A stretch of 64,000 nt of DNA, taken from Alphaproteobacteria bacterium UBA6178 (GTDB lineage: Bacteria; Pseudomonadota; Alphaproteobacteria; Rickettsiales; UBA3002). Shown here piece by piece: positions 1-9,183 of this stretch. Location of the stretch: positions 44,772-108,771 of the forward strand of contig DITS01000048.1 of the NCBI GenBank assembly GCA_002422205.1, given 5' to 3'. Each line of letters starts with the position of its first letter. Position 1 is the stretch's first letter. The position numbers and the translations under genes were made by a program. Below the pieces are notes generated by a model. It ran no database searches. It saw nothing but the letters and a program-made list of their open reading frames with translations, and was not told the DNA's origin.

Positions 1-260
1 TTGCCCAGACGGGCGACACGCTGTGCAAAAAATTCAGGACAGAGCTGCAAATGAATGCCTGCGCCGTCCCCGGTTTTGCCGTCAGCATCGACGGCGCCAC
101 GGTGCCATACGGCTTTGAGTGCGTCGCACGCCTTCACCACAATATCGCGACGCGCCACGCCATCGATGGCAGCAACTAAGCCAACCCCGCACGCATCATG
201 CTCATGCGCCGGATCGTAAAGCCCGTTGGTGATAAGATGTTGTTTGAGTTGTTCGCGCAT
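1..260 (-). CDS. gltB: Glutamate synthase large subunit, N-terminal part (partial)
   Basis: The window edge cuts this leftward gene, leaving about 86 N-terminal residues. The start ATG lies at 258-260, two bases after the gltD stop, so the two are read as one operon gltD-gltB. The translation carries GLYDPAHEHDACGVG near the start; the Cys of DACGVG is the usual N-terminal nucleophile of the class II amidotransferase domain, normally exposed by removal of a short propeptide. HRGAVDADGKTGDGAG follows, as in GltB. The enzyme makes glutamate from 2-oxoglutarate and glutamine with the small subunit. Identity is clear; completeness cannot be judged. Confidence 0.9.
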   Translation of the reverse strand, partial: MREQLKQHLITNGLYDPAHEHDACGVGLVAAIDGVARRDIVVKACDALKAVWHRGAVDADGKTGDGAGIHLQLCPEFFAQRVARLG

Positions 261-262
261 AA

Positions 263-1720
263 TCACTGACCGCTGGTTAGGGGCTGCAAGACGGAGGCAG
301 GCTTGCTGATTGCCTGCTGCTGCATGAGATACTGATGAATGGATGCGGCTGCATCGCGCCCGTCGCGGATGGCCCACACCACTAACGATGCGCCGCGTGC
401 GATATCACCGGCAGCGAATACGCCTTCGAGCGAGGTCATCATGTGCGGGTTAATGGCGAGCGTCCCCCATTTGCTGAGCTGCAAGGCGGGCGCGTCCCAC
501 AGATGCGGCAAATCTTCCGGCTCGAATCCGAGCGCGGTGATGACCATATCCGCGCTCATGCCATAAAGCGAATCGGGCATGGCGATGGGGGCGAGGCGGC
601 CCGATTTATCAGGCGATCCCAGCCGCATTTTTTCCACCATCACTTCGTTGACACGGCCTGCGCCTTTGAAAGATTTGGGGGCGCTGAGCCATTCGAAAAT
701 CACGCCTTCTTCTTCGGCATTTTTGACTTCGCGCGCGGAGCCCGGCATATTCTCGCGGTCGCGACGATACAGACAGGTGACAGAAGTGGCCCCTTGCCGC
801 ACGGCGGTGCGCACGCAATCCATCGCCGTATCGCCGCCGCCGATGACAACCACTTTTTTACCCTCAGCATTGAGCCTGCCATTGTCAAAACCATCGACAT
901 TATCGCCCAGCCCTTTGCGGTTACTGGCGGTGAGGTAATCAAGCGCGGGGAGAATGTTATCGTAATCATCATGCGGCAATGACAGGCCGCGCGCGCGATA
1001 AACCCCCGTGGCAATCAACACCGCACGATGGCGGCTGCGCAACTCATCAAAAGGCAGAGTTTCGCCGATCGCACAACCCAGATGAAACTGGATATTGGAT
1101 TCGCGCATCAGCGCTTCCCTGCGGGTAACGACATGCTTATCGAGTTTAAAATTGGGAATGCCATACATCATCAACCCGCCGACGCGGTCATAACGATCAT
1201 AAACATGCACCTCGTAGCCAGCTTTGCGTAGCTGCTCGGCAGCGGCAAGCCCTGCGGGGCCCGCGCCAACAATGCCGACGCTCAGGCCATTTTCTGATTC
1301 GGGAATAATGGGTGTGACCCAGCCATTATCAAACGCGTTTTCGGTGAGGTATTTCTCAACCGAGCCGATAGTGACGGAGCCGAAGCCTGCTTCAATCACG
1401 CAATTGCCTTCGCATAATTTATCCTGCGGGCAGATGCGGCCACAAATTTCGGGGAAATTATTGGTGGCAGCCGATATCTGATAGGCCTCCTGCAGCCTGC
1501 CTTCGGCGGTGAGCATCAGCCAGTCGGGAATATTATTGGATACAGGGCAATGCACCTGACACATCGGCACCCCGCATTGCGAACAGCGCGCCGCTTGCTC
1601 AGCCGCTCGATCAGGATCAAAACGCGTGTAGATTTCATCAAAATGCTGCTTGCGCGTTGCGGCATCTTTTAAGTCGGGATATTCTTGCTCACGCTGCGTA
1701 AATTGCAGACAATCCGCCAT
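263..1720 (-). CDS. gltD: Glutamate synthase (NADPH) small subunit
   Basis: A 485-residue protein of normal length for GltD. Two N-terminal cysteine groups (Cys46, 49, 54, 58 and Cys93, 97, 103, 107) fit the [4Fe-4S] ligands that pass electrons towards GltB. A GAGPAG dinucleotide motif at about 152-157 binds FAD, and a second one (IGGGDTAMD, near residue 290) binds NAD(P)H. The C-terminus has the conserved GVFAAGD segment. It oxidises NADPH and feeds electrons to the large subunit for glutamate formation. It is the first gene of a gltD-gltB operon; the promoter must lie in 1721-1790, where I see no obvious operator. Confidence 0.95.
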   Translation of the reverse strand: MADCLQFTQREQEYPDLKDAATRKQHFDEIYTRFDPDRAAEQAARCSQCGVPMCQVHCPVSNNIPDWLMLTAEGRLQEAYQISAATNNFPEICGRICPQDKLCEGNCVIEAGFGSVTIGSVEKYLTENAFDNGWVTPIIPESENGLSVGIVGAGPAGLAAAEQLRKAGYEVHVYDRYDRVGGLMMYGIPNFKLDKHVVTRREALMRESNIQFHLGCAIGETLPFDELRSRHRAVLIATGVYRARGLSLPHDDYDNILPALDYLTASNRKGLGDNVDGFDNGRLNAEGKKVVVIGGGDTAMDCVRTAVRQGATSVTCLYRRDRENMPGSAREVKNAEEEGVIFEWLSAPKSFKGAGRVNEVMVEKMRLGSPDKSGRLAPIAMPDSLYGMSADMVITALGFEPEDLPHLWDAPALQLSKWGTLAINPHMMTSLEGVFAAGDIARGASLVVWAIRDGRDAAASIHQYLMQQQAISKPASVLQPLTSGQ

Positions 1721-1791
1721 ACTATGTCCATGTTATGTGTATTTTGCAACGCACTATACCATGCGCCAAACCCAGTTTCTAGCAATGATTG

Positions 1792-2406
1792 CTAGAGGTT
1801 CCCATAGGGGCTGAGATCATAGGCGCCGGGGCGCGGGCGGCTGGTGGCAAAGAAGCTCAGCCACTGGTTATTTAAACCCAAAAGCGAGCGTGTAGCGAGG
1901 GTATCGAATATGGGGCGATAGACAATATTGACTTCGACGGTAAGCAGCTGATCCCCGTCGGTAAAGACATAATCATTGAGCATTTCGGGCGATACTGCAT
2001 TATCTTCTTTGCTGCCGTCCTCATCCCAGATAAAGCGCGACGTGGTGACCCCATTGCGTGGCCATTGCCATTCAATATAGGGATCGGCGGCACCCAGTAC
2101 ATCCTTGCGCACAGCAGTGATAACGACTTTATACTGGCTATTGCTTAGCGTGTAAGGCTTGACTACCTGCGGGACAATACGCGCGATGGTAGGTAATTGC
2201 GCTTCGTTGAGATTTAGCTGGTCATTGACGATATTTAACACGTTATAGGTCGCGTTTTTGAGCTTCTGGTCCATATAAACAAAATTTGCGAGCTCAATAG
2301 CGGCAAATAAAATGAGGAACAATACAGGCGCGGCGATGGCAAACTCCAGCAAAGCTGCGCCTTGATGATCCTGTTTAAACTGACGATACCGCTTAGAAAT
2401 CTTCAT
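1792..2406 (-). CDS. TadE-family minor pilin-like protein
   Basis: About 204 residues from the ATG at 2406; a TTG three codons upstream is the alternative start. The N-terminus is basic, then QGAALLEFAIAAPVLF begins a single hydrophobic helix with the Gly and Glu(+5) arrangement of TadE/TadG pseudopilins, which are cut by a prepilin peptidase and help assemble Tad (Flp) pili. The rest is predicted periplasmic, with no recognisable domain. It overlaps the 3' end of the upstream gene by 14 bases, indicating coupled translation. It is the last gene of the leftward Tad cluster. Confidence 0.8.
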   Translation of the reverse strand: MKISKRYRQFKQDHQGAALLEFAIAAPVLFLILFAAIELANFVYMDQKLKNATYNVLNIVNDQLNLNEAQLPTIARIVPQVVKPYTLSNSQYKVVITAVRKDVLGAADPYIEWQWPRNGVTTSRFIWDEDGSKEDNAVSPEMLNDYVFTDGDQLLTVEVNIVYRPIFDTLATRSLLGLNNQWLSFFATSRPRPGAYDLSPYGNL

Positions 2407-2911
2407 TTTTAACAAACACGGTTGAGGTTAATACAAGCCGGTTACCCTGATCCTCTGCAAGGAAATGGGCGAGGGGTGTAATGAAATTATGTTCATACTC
2501 GACGACATAGCGCACGATATGGTTGCTACCACCATATTTGGAGGCACCCAGCATTGGCGTGCCTAATTTTGTTAAATTAACATAGACTTCGGTGGTGATA
2601 TTGAATGTGCCGTTTGCGCCGGAAATATTGGATAAGGACTCTTGTAACATGTGGTCCAGCTCTTCTTCACGCGTGCCGCTGCCGCCGTAATTAGAGCCGG
2701 TAATCGCTTTGCGCGCGGTGTCATGTGTCACAGATTCGATGCTGCCGCGGATATAAAACACCATACAATATTCGATGGTACCTAGCAGAAATAACAAGAG
2801 AACGGGTAGCACCAAAGCAAATTCGATCAGCGAGGCGCCTTTATTATCGCGCATCAGGGCGCGAGCAGGCGCAGGCCTTATGGATAGAAGAGTAAGTATG
2901 TTTCGAACCAT
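2393..2911 (-). CDS. TadE-family minor pilin-like protein
   Basis: A 172-residue protein with one N-terminal hydrophobic segment preceded by KGASLIEFALVLPVLL, the TadE-type processing and membrane motif. The C-terminal 120 residues are predicted extracytoplasmic. A shorter start at 2854 (MRDNKG) is possible, but the longer form has an AGG-containing leader. It sits between a TadG-like vWA protein and a second TadE-like protein on the same strand, with 15 bases to the first and a 14-base overlap with the second. TadE proteins are minor pilin components of Flp pili in the envelope. Confidence 0.8.
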   Translation of the reverse strand: MVRNILTLLSIRPAPARALMRDNKGASLIEFALVLPVLLLFLLGTIEYCMVFYIRGSIESVTHDTARKAITGSNYGGSGTREEELDHMLQESLSNISGANGTFNITTEVYVNLTKLGTPMLGASKYGGSNHIVRYVVEYEHNFITPLAHFLAEDQGNRLVLTSTVFVKNEDF

Positions 2912-2926
2912 AAGGCCTGCGTGTCT

Positions 2927-4246
2927 TTATTGGGTTAGGTTGGGTGAATAGAAGGTGCGTGCAATATTGCGATACACGCTGATCAACTCTTCATCCGTGG
3001 TGACATTGTAACAACGCTGCTGTTCTTTGCATTGTGTTTCGGCACTAACGGTTTCGTTGTTGACCGGTGTTGCGCAGCGGGCGAAGACATTGTTGATTTC
3101 TTTGCCGCCTTCCTGATTTTCATCTACGCCGAAAAGGATTGAAAAGATTTGCACGCCATTTTCTTTCAAGGCCTGACATAGTTTTAGCTGATGATCATTA
3201 TCGGGTTTGTAATGATACACATACTGGTTATCGAAATTACCAATTGGCCAGTTGGTAAAGCAGCAACCGGTATTAACCCCATCGGTCATTAATATTAGCA
3301 CCTTTTTTACGCCAGGGTTGTTAAAGTCACCTGGCTGTGACCCTCCCGGAAAAAAGCTGCTTTGCGCCGGATCAAGCATTAATCCTGCGGTGAGTGTGCC
3401 GATATTAGAGCGGCTCCATGCCCGTGCCGCAGGAGTGAGTTCTAGACTGTCCACCGTGTTTTTCAACAAATCCAGATTACCAGTTAATGGCACTACGGGA
3501 GACAGCGGGTTAAAACCTGTGAAATCCGCATAGAAACCGGATGGCTCGTTAGCAGTTAACATAGATGGCACACGATTGGTATCGGGCATACGTACTTTGA
3601 CGTTATAGGGAACCAAACCGATTTTTACTGATTCCAATGTCTGGTTACCCTCCATTGTTTCAATAAAGTCCGTAACCCCTGCTTTCAGTGCGTTATAATG
3701 CGAGCAGTCTGGATCAGGACTCAGGCTGATGAGCACATCACCCGGCATGTTGGGATCAGAATTCGGGGTGGTGCCTTTATGCGAGCACATGGTGCCCGAG
3801 GAAGCGAGAGTAAGTACGACTTCCACATTCTCGACATTACGTGTTGCTTGTGCATTATGGCTGATAGTGGTGGTGTCGACCCCGACAAATGCACCAAACT
3901 GGTTTTTAAGTTTGGCAGTTACGGTAACATTCACCTGCAAGGGTCCGCCAGGAGGGAAATATTCATTGCTTTCCACCGATATGATTTCGACTAAACCACG
4001 CATATGTTCGGGGAAATTTGCATTGAAGAATTTCTCAACAATGGCTTCACGGTCCTGACCATCGACGGACACTGAAGCGAGGGTAGCCTGATCGACGGCA
4101 TTAGCAATATGGCTGCGGGCGTTGAGGTAACGGTTGTAATCGACCGCCAAGGCAACCCCTGCTAATAAAACCGGTATGGCAGCAGCAACGAGGATAAAGA
4201 CACCACCTGCGTTATTGCGAAGAAACTGTTTGATAAGTGGTTTCAT
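2927..4246 (-). CDS. TadG-like pilus assembly protein with vWA domain
   Basis: About 439 residues. The start at 4246 is set by a good ribosome site (gggagatcatcATG), identical to the one in front of the next upstream gene. The N-terminus has the TadG pseudopilin segment (NAGGVFILVAAAIPVLLAG) followed by a Tad-like domain and a von Willebrand A domain. The usual MIDAS motif DxSGS is altered to LASSGTM, losing the first aspartate, while the later LILMTDGVNTG is normal. Metal binding may therefore be impaired. Cysteines near the C-terminus suggest periplasmic disulphides. It probably anchors or stabilises Tad pili in the envelope. Confidence 0.8.
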   Translation of the reverse strand: MKPLIKQFLRNNAGGVFILVAAAIPVLLAGVALAVDYNRYLNARSHIANAVDQATLASVSVDGQDREAIVEKFFNANFPEHMRGLVEIISVESNEYFPPGGPLQVNVTVTAKLKNQFGAFVGVDTTTISHNAQATRNVENVEVVLTLASSGTMCSHKGTTPNSDPNMPGDVLISLSPDPDCSHYNALKAGVTDFIETMEGNQTLESVKIGLVPYNVKVRMPDTNRVPSMLTANEPSGFYADFTGFNPLSPVVPLTGNLDLLKNTVDSLELTPAARAWSRSNIGTLTAGLMLDPAQSSFFPGGSQPGDFNNPGVKKVLILMTDGVNTGCCFTNWPIGNFDNQYVYHYKPDNDHQLKLCQALKENGVQIFSILFGVDENQEGGKEINNVFARCATPVNNETVSAETQCKEQQRCYNVTTDEELISVYRNIARTFYSPNLTQ

Positions 4247-4256
4247 GATGATCTCC

Positions 4257-5600
4257 CTAATACTGCATTTTGAGGTTAAAGCCACGTAGCACGATGCCAT
4301 TGGCAATGAAGCTATTATCACCATCGACCGCCAGATTATGACGATCCGTGGTGGTGCCGGATTGCAAAGGAGTCAGTGAAGTGATTTCAAGCGGCTCTCC
4401 TTCATGGCGCAGCAGCAAATCGCCTGGCTCCAGTTTGGTTAAGTTTTCTTTTAACTTACCCGTTACCAAGGCAGGGTTGATTGCTTTCCAACCGTCTTTA
4501 GTCAGGACCGGATGACCATCAGTAATTTGTAATACCCCGTCATTTACACTGTAAATGGTTTCGGTAATGGTGAAGTTCCGTGTGGTGGCCGTGACCGTGT
4601 TGATCGAGCCATAGCCTTTGACCTGATCGCCGGTTTTGATATCTTCGATCGGCTTATGCGTGCCATCGGCCATGAGGACCTGACTGCCGAGTGCGAGACA
4701 GTCGCCGCCACCGCCGCCGTCACCATCACCATCACCCGTCATACAACTGAAGCCTACAGTTGAGCTACAAAAACCTACGGTTTCCTGATTGTTACAAGAC
4801 AGCTTATCTTCGAGCAACGTGCGGGCATCATCAGGAATTGGCGAATTGCCAATAATGTCGGTAACCGTAAATTGTACCGGATCGCCATTGATGCTGGAAT
4901 TAAAAGGACTGTTGACAGTTGAGTAACCGAGCGAACTGGCAGCAGCGACACGGCATGAGCTTTCACAGGTTGCAAGTTGGTTAAACAGGCTAAGGTTAGC
5001 AGGGCTGTTTGCATCGCCAGCACGAATCTGACCGGCAATTGTTTTGCACTGCTTCATGCAGGTGTTGATGGTAGTAGCACCCGCCTGGCGTATTTTATTT
5101 TCCTTCTCGCGATCGGCGTTTTGCGTTTCGCGTTGCTTTTTAGCATCCTTGCTCTCAACGCCATTTGGCTTAGAAAGCAACGGAATGAGCTTTGCTTCGA
5201 AGCTGTGACAGAAACTATTCAGGGTTTGCGTGGTACTGTCGACAAGATCACAACCGGTTTCGGTGATGTTAACATCGCAGATACGAGGAGCGGGACAGCA
5301 CACGGCAGCCTGAGCAGCGGGCATGCGCGGATGGTCGGACCATTCACTTAAATTATCGGGACAAAAATGTTTGGGAGGGCAATGGCAATCGGGCATCTGT
5401 TTACCACTCAACGCCGCACCCGTGGTCCAATTGAAGGAAGGCGCCATGCGGTCGCGCTCTGGCAAGCATGCTTTTTTAGCGGCTTGCCAGTTTGGGCCTG
5501 CCGCGTGGGCATGGCTTGTAAATAAATGCGAACCCAACGAAAGAAGGGAGCACAAAACCAGTAGCGGTCCCATTTTAAGTGTTTGAGTAATATAATGCAT
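4257..5600 (-). CDS. Secreted Cys-rich protein with C-terminal Hint domain
   Basis: 447 residues with a signal peptide (cleavage likely after HAHA, residue 33) and a Cys-rich region at about 45-290. A Gly/Asp linker (288-300) leads to a Hint (Hedgehog/intein) module: Cys301 in DCLALGSQVLMADGT, TDGHP at 360-364, and HNLAV at 421 with FIANGIVLRG near the end. Hint domains cleave or rearrange the peptide bond before their first Cys, so the upstream part could be released or esterified. It is the first gene of the Tad operon and has the same ribosome site as the vWA gene. A structural use in the pilus machinery is an inference; the N-terminal domain is not recognised. Confidence 0.75.
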   Translation of the reverse strand: MHYITQTLKMGPLLVLCSLLSLGSHLFTSHAHAAGPNWQAAKKACLPERDRMAPSFNWTTGAALSGKQMPDCHCPPKHFCPDNLSEWSDHPRMPAAQAAVCCPAPRICDVNITETGCDLVDSTTQTLNSFCHSFEAKLIPLLSKPNGVESKDAKKQRETQNADREKENKIRQAGATTINTCMKQCKTIAGQIRAGDANSPANLSLFNQLATCESSCRVAAASSLGYSTVNSPFNSSINGDPVQFTVTDIIGNSPIPDDARTLLEDKLSCNNQETVGFCSSTVGFSCMTGDGDGDGGGGGDCLALGSQVLMADGTHKPIEDIKTGDQVKGYGSINTVTATTRNFTITETIYSVNDGVLQITDGHPVLTKDGWKAINPALVTGKLKENLTKLEPGDLLLRHEGEPLEITSLTPLQSGTTTDRHNLAVDGDNSFIANGIVLRGFNLKMQY

Positions 5601-5927
5601 GATGATCTCCCAACAATTTGTATGACTCGATTACTCAAATTTTAACTAAAATTAGTTAAATAATGGTTAAAGTTTACATATAAGCGAGGGGCGGGCTGGG
5701 GTTCCGTGATTAGGTTATCAATTAATAAATTGATATTACTTATTATTTTGTTGAGATACTTTAGTTTCTGCGGCTCTGGCCTTAGTGAGTCATTGATAGT
5801 CGTATATTAATAATGCCGTCTGGACTTATAGCAGCTCGAGTCATGCATCAAAAATCCTCATTGCATCTTTATTGTCGGGGCTGTAAGCAACGGTTAATCA
5901 AATTTAACCTTTATGGAGAATTGGCAC
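5601..5927. other. Divergent intergenic region with palindromes
   Basis: An AT-rich 327-base gap between the leftward Tad operon and the rightward RTX gene. It contains a perfect palindrome (5642-5659) overlapping a CtrA consensus box (5656-5670), a perfect inverted repeat TATCAATT-N4-AATTGATA (5716-5735), and GGTTAA-N6-TTAACC (5892-5909) just before the RTX ribosome site. No coding sequence seen. Confidence 0.6.
5642..5670 (-). promoter_or_regulatory. Palindrome overlapping a CtrA-type box upstream of the Tad operon
   Basis: TTAACTAA-AA-TTAGTTAA is a perfect 8+2+8 palindrome at 5642-5659. Overlapping it, TTAA-ATAATGG-TTAA (5656-5670) matches the full CtrA consensus TTAA-N7-TTAA. It lies 42-70 bases upstream of the Tad operon start at 5600. 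CtrA is known to control Flp/Tad pilus genes in Caulobacter, so control here is plausible but untested. Confidence 0.55.
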
Positions 5928-7274
5928 ATGGCATCGATCATAGGAACAAATTCCGCGGATGGTCTGGCAGGCACGGCGCAAGCGGATTCAATAAGCGGCC
6001 TCGATGGTAATGACACCGTCTGGGCAAATGAAGGCGACGATACCGTGCGCGGCGGCTATGGGCAGGACTGGCTTTGGGGCTGGACCGGTAATGACAGCAT
6101 GCTGGGTGATGAAGGCCATGATATTTTAGGCGGTGATGAGGGCAATGACACGTTGTTTGGCGGTGACGGCAATGACTCTTTATATGGCTCCGCTGGTCAT
6201 GATTCGTTGAATGGCGGCAATGGCGATGACAGGCTCGAAGGCGCGGCAGGCAATGACCGCCTGTTTGGTGGCGATGGTGACGACTTCATGCATACGGATG
6301 TGGGCAATGACGTGGCCTATGGCGGTAACGGCGTGGATATGATTTTTGGCGGCTTGGGTAATGACACCTTATATGGCGAAGGCGAAAACGACCGCCTGTT
6401 TTCTGAGCAAGGCGATGACGTGGTCTATGGTGGCGACGGTGACGATGTCGTATTTGCCGATGATGGCAATGACTGGGTGGATGGTGGCAATCAGAATGAC
6501 CTGATTTACGGCTGGAGCGGGGCGGATACCCTGCTCGGCGGTGCGGGCGATGATACGCTGATTGGTGAATGGGAAAATGATAGCCTCGTCGGTGGCGATG
6601 GCAATGACCTGATTTTTGGTGGGTCTGAGAATGATACGATTTTTGGTGACGCCGGTGATGATGTGTTAAACGGTCAGTGGGGTCAGGATTCTATTCAGGG
6701 CGGTGCGGGCAATGACACGATTTATGGCGGCGCTAACAACGACACGCTGCGTGGCGGCTCGGGCGATGACGTGCTCTCAGGCGAAGAAGAGCGCGATTAT
6801 TTAGTAGGCGATAGCGGCAATGATACGCTGGTCGGCGGCGGTCATAATGATTCGTTGTATGGCGGCTCGGGCGATGACGTGCTGAGCGGTGATATCGGCA
6901 ATGATTTTATCCATGATGGTATTGGTTATAATTATGCAACCGGCGGCGAAGGAAGCGACATCTTCCGTTTCCAATACACCAAAAGCGCCAATAGCACAGC
7001 GGGCATAGAAAATGTCATGCGCATTACCGATTATGAGGCCTTCTCGGATAAGGTGCAAATTCTGGCGTATGAAAAAGATATCACACTAAAGAGCGTCAAC
7101 AACATGCTGACCTTTGATGGAAACAATGTGATCATTTCACCATTTGCAACCGATGCGAATGACTATGTGATACTTGAGAATGCAGCAGATGGAAAATTTT
7201 CTGTCACCATGACCGAGTCAACCAACGCCACAGGTGATTATTGGCTGATAGAAATTATGAGCATACCGGTCTAA
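5928..7274 (+). CDS. RTX calcium-binding repeat protein
   Basis: About 448 residues from the ATG at 5928, chosen because GGAG lies 9 bases upstream. Roughly residues 10-345 are an almost unbroken run of Gly/Asp-rich nonapeptides (GGxGNDxLx type, some 30 units) that bind calcium as a beta roll. The last 100 residues lack repeats and end in a hydrophobic, weakly charged tail compatible with a type I secretion signal. No enzyme domain is present, so it may be a surface or biofilm protein rather than a toxin. No type I transporter genes are in the window. Confidence 0.85.
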   Translation: MASIIGTNSADGLAGTAQADSISGLDGNDTVWANEGDDTVRGGYGQDWLWGWTGNDSMLGDEGHDILGGDEGNDTLFGGDGNDSLYGSAGHDSLNGGNGDDRLEGAAGNDRLFGGDGDDFMHTDVGNDVAYGGNGVDMIFGGLGNDTLYGEGENDRLFSEQGDDVVYGGDGDDVVFADDGNDWVDGGNQNDLIYGWSGADTLLGGAGDDTLIGEWENDSLVGGDGNDLIFGGSENDTIFGDAGDDVLNGQWGQDSIQGGAGNDTIYGGANNDTLRGGSGDDVLSGEEERDYLVGDSGNDTLVGGGHNDSLYGGSGDDVLSGDIGNDFIHDGIGYNYATGGEGSDIFRFQYTKSANSTAGIENVMRITDYEAFSDKVQILAYEKDITLKSVNNMLTFDGNNVIISPFATDANDYVILENAADGKFSVTMTESTNATGDYWLIEIMSIPV

Positions 7275-7315
7275 TCCTCGTAGCATCCCGCTAAATCGCA
7301 TGGTATAAATCCGTC

Positions 7316-8290
7316 ATGAATGACATCATGACATGGCGCGAGCGCCTGATTATTTACCTCAAGGGCATGGCCATGGGTACGGCGGATATTATCCCCGGTG
7401 TGTCGGGCGGTACCATGGCGTTTATTCTGGGAATATATGAGCGATTGCTGGCCGCCATTCGTGCAGTAAACTGGACATGGTTTAGTAAGGTGCGACGCTT
7501 TAAATGGGCGGAAGCAACGGCCTTGCTCGATATTTGGTTTTTGATTCCTCTGATTGCGGGGATTATCTCTGCCTTTATTGTCTTTACGCGTGTGATACCA
7601 CTGCCGCTATGGCTGAACACGCATCCTGAGCTGGTCTATGGCTTGTTCTTCGGTCTCATTGCGGGGTCTGTCTGGGTGTTGCTGACAGGCCTGCAACGTG
7701 ACACGCAAAATGATAAAGCAAATAGTCTCTTCACCCCTAAAAGTGGGGCACTCTTGGCAGTGGGTATTATAATAGGATTGCTGGTTGTCAACCTCGTGCC
7801 AGCGGATACACCGGATGCAAGCTGGTTTTATTTTATCTGTGGCATGGTGGCGATTTCGGCGATGCTATTGCCGGGCATTTCGGGCTCATTTATTTTGCTG
7901 ATTTTGGGCAAATATGCGGCAGTGCTGGAAGCCATCAGCGAATTTAATCTGCACATACTCTTTCCTTTTGCCTTTGGTTGCGGGGTGGGGCTGATGGGGT
8001 TTGCGCGTATCATTGGCTATTGCATTGGACGCTGGCCGCACGCTATGGTGAAGCTGATTTGCGGTTTGCTGATCGGCACCTTATATGCCATTTGGCCTTT
8101 TCAGGAACGGGTATTTGTGACCGTGAGCGGCAAACAAAAACTGCTGGAATCAACGCCAATATGGCCCATGCAGTGGCAACAGGAAGAATGGCTGGCAGTG
8201 GGGCTGATGCTGCTGGGCGTTGCGCTGGTGATAGCCATGGCACGCTGGGCCGCAACGCATGAATCATCGCAGGCTGCACCCCTTGCATAA
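7316..8290 (+). CDS. DUF368 family membrane protein, probable undecaprenyl-phosphate transporter
   Basis: 324 residues with about eight hydrophobic segments. The N-terminal KGMAMGTADIIPGVSGGT and the later repeat AMLLPGISGSFILLILG are the paired signatures of DUF368. Members of this family (PopT) have been reported to move undecaprenyl phosphate back across the inner membrane for reuse in envelope synthesis. It stands alone, 41 bases after the RTX gene and 39 before the next gene, all on the same strand. Family assignment is firm; the transport role is taken from the family. Confidence 0.88.
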   Translation: MNDIMTWRERLIIYLKGMAMGTADIIPGVSGGTMAFILGIYERLLAAIRAVNWTWFSKVRRFKWAEATALLDIWFLIPLIAGIISAFIVFTRVIPLPLWLNTHPELVYGLFFGLIAGSVWVLLTGLQRDTQNDKANSLFTPKSGALLAVGIIIGLLVVNLVPADTPDASWFYFICGMVAISAMLLPGISGSFILLILGKYAAVLEAISEFNLHILFPFAFGCGVGLMGFARIIGYCIGRWPHAMVKLICGLLIGTLYAIWPFQERVFVTVSGKQKLLESTPIWPMQWQQEEWLAVGLMLLGVALVIAMARWAATHESSQAAPLA

Positions 8291-8329
8291 GCATGGGCAA
8301 CCCTTCGCAATCATGCTATAGTAAGCGCT

Positions 8330-9154
8330 ATGGAAGTAATTTTTACACTCAGCTACTGGGCCAGTATTTTGGAGCCACGCGCCTTGTGGTTTGCAGGGCT
8401 GTTTGCCGGATTCACCTTGCTGGGAATTTGGCTACCAGCCAAACAAGGACAGAAAATTTTTCGCGATGAGTACCGTACGGATGTATTCTATTGGTTTCTT
8501 ATTCCGCTGATTTGCCTGCCTGTATATTATTTCCTTACCTCGATTATTCTGACCCTGCTATATGGCGATGATGGGGCGGGCTTATTGCAATTGCTGCAAC
8601 AGGGGCGGGAGCCTTTTACTAATTGGCCGCTATGGCTGCAGGTGATTGCCATTCGGTTGATTGCCGATCTGGTTGATTATTGGGTGCATCGCAGCTTGCA
8701 TCGTTCGCGACTGTGGAAATGGCATGCGATTCATCATATGCCAAAGGAAGTTGACTGGCTTACCTCCGCGCGGTCACACCCGCTGAATACGTTACTCGAA
8801 TTAATGAGCAGCGGGTTGGTAACGGTCCTGATTGGCTTTGATCCGGCTGCCTTTGCGATATTGGTGCCGTTTACATTGATTTACGGAGCGATGGTACATT
8901 CCAATGTAAGCTGGGATTTTGGTCCGCTGCGTTATGTCTTTGCCAGCCCGCGCTTTCATCGCTGGCATCACACCAGCCTCGAATTGGGGGGGGATAAAAA
9001 CTACGCCTCGGTATTCGCATTCATTGATCTCATATTCGGCACGTTTTATCTGCCTAAAGACGACAGGCCGGATAATCATCCCTTTGGTATTGCGGAGAGC
9101 ATCCCGGAAAATTCATTTCTTAAGCAAACCTTATGGCCGTTCAGGCAACGCTAG
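8330..9154 (+). CDS. Sterol desaturase / fatty acid hydroxylase family protein
   Basis: 274 residues with four or so membrane helices and the histidine clusters of the superfamily: HRSLH, then WHAIHH, and late in the protein RFHRWHH. These ligate a di-iron centre that uses oxygen to hydroxylate or desaturate lipids. The order and spacing fit the FA_hydroxylase domain. The lipid substrate cannot be predicted. It follows the DUF368 gene on the same strand and precedes the MarR-GNAT gene. Confidence 0.88.
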   Translation: MEVIFTLSYWASILEPRALWFAGLFAGFTLLGIWLPAKQGQKIFRDEYRTDVFYWFLIPLICLPVYYFLTSIILTLLYGDDGAGLLQLLQQGREPFTNWPLWLQVIAIRLIADLVDYWVHRSLHRSRLWKWHAIHHMPKEVDWLTSARSHPLNTLLELMSSGLVTVLIGFDPAAFAILVPFTLIYGAMVHSNVSWDFGPLRYVFASPRFHRWHHTSLELGGDKNYASVFAFIDLIFGTFYLPKDDRPDNHPFGIAESIPENSFLKQTLWPFRQR

Positions 9155-9183
9155 ATTACCCTTGCATTTAATTAAGTGCTTAA

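Noticed and set aside
443..982. Rightward 179-codon open frame across gltD
   Set aside because: Antisense to a clearly conserved enzyme, without ribosome site or recognisable protein features.
5928..7274. CRISPR or tandem DNA repeat array
   Set aside because: Periodicity is 27 bases with variable sequence and an open frame; it is the codon reflection of RTX nonapeptides.
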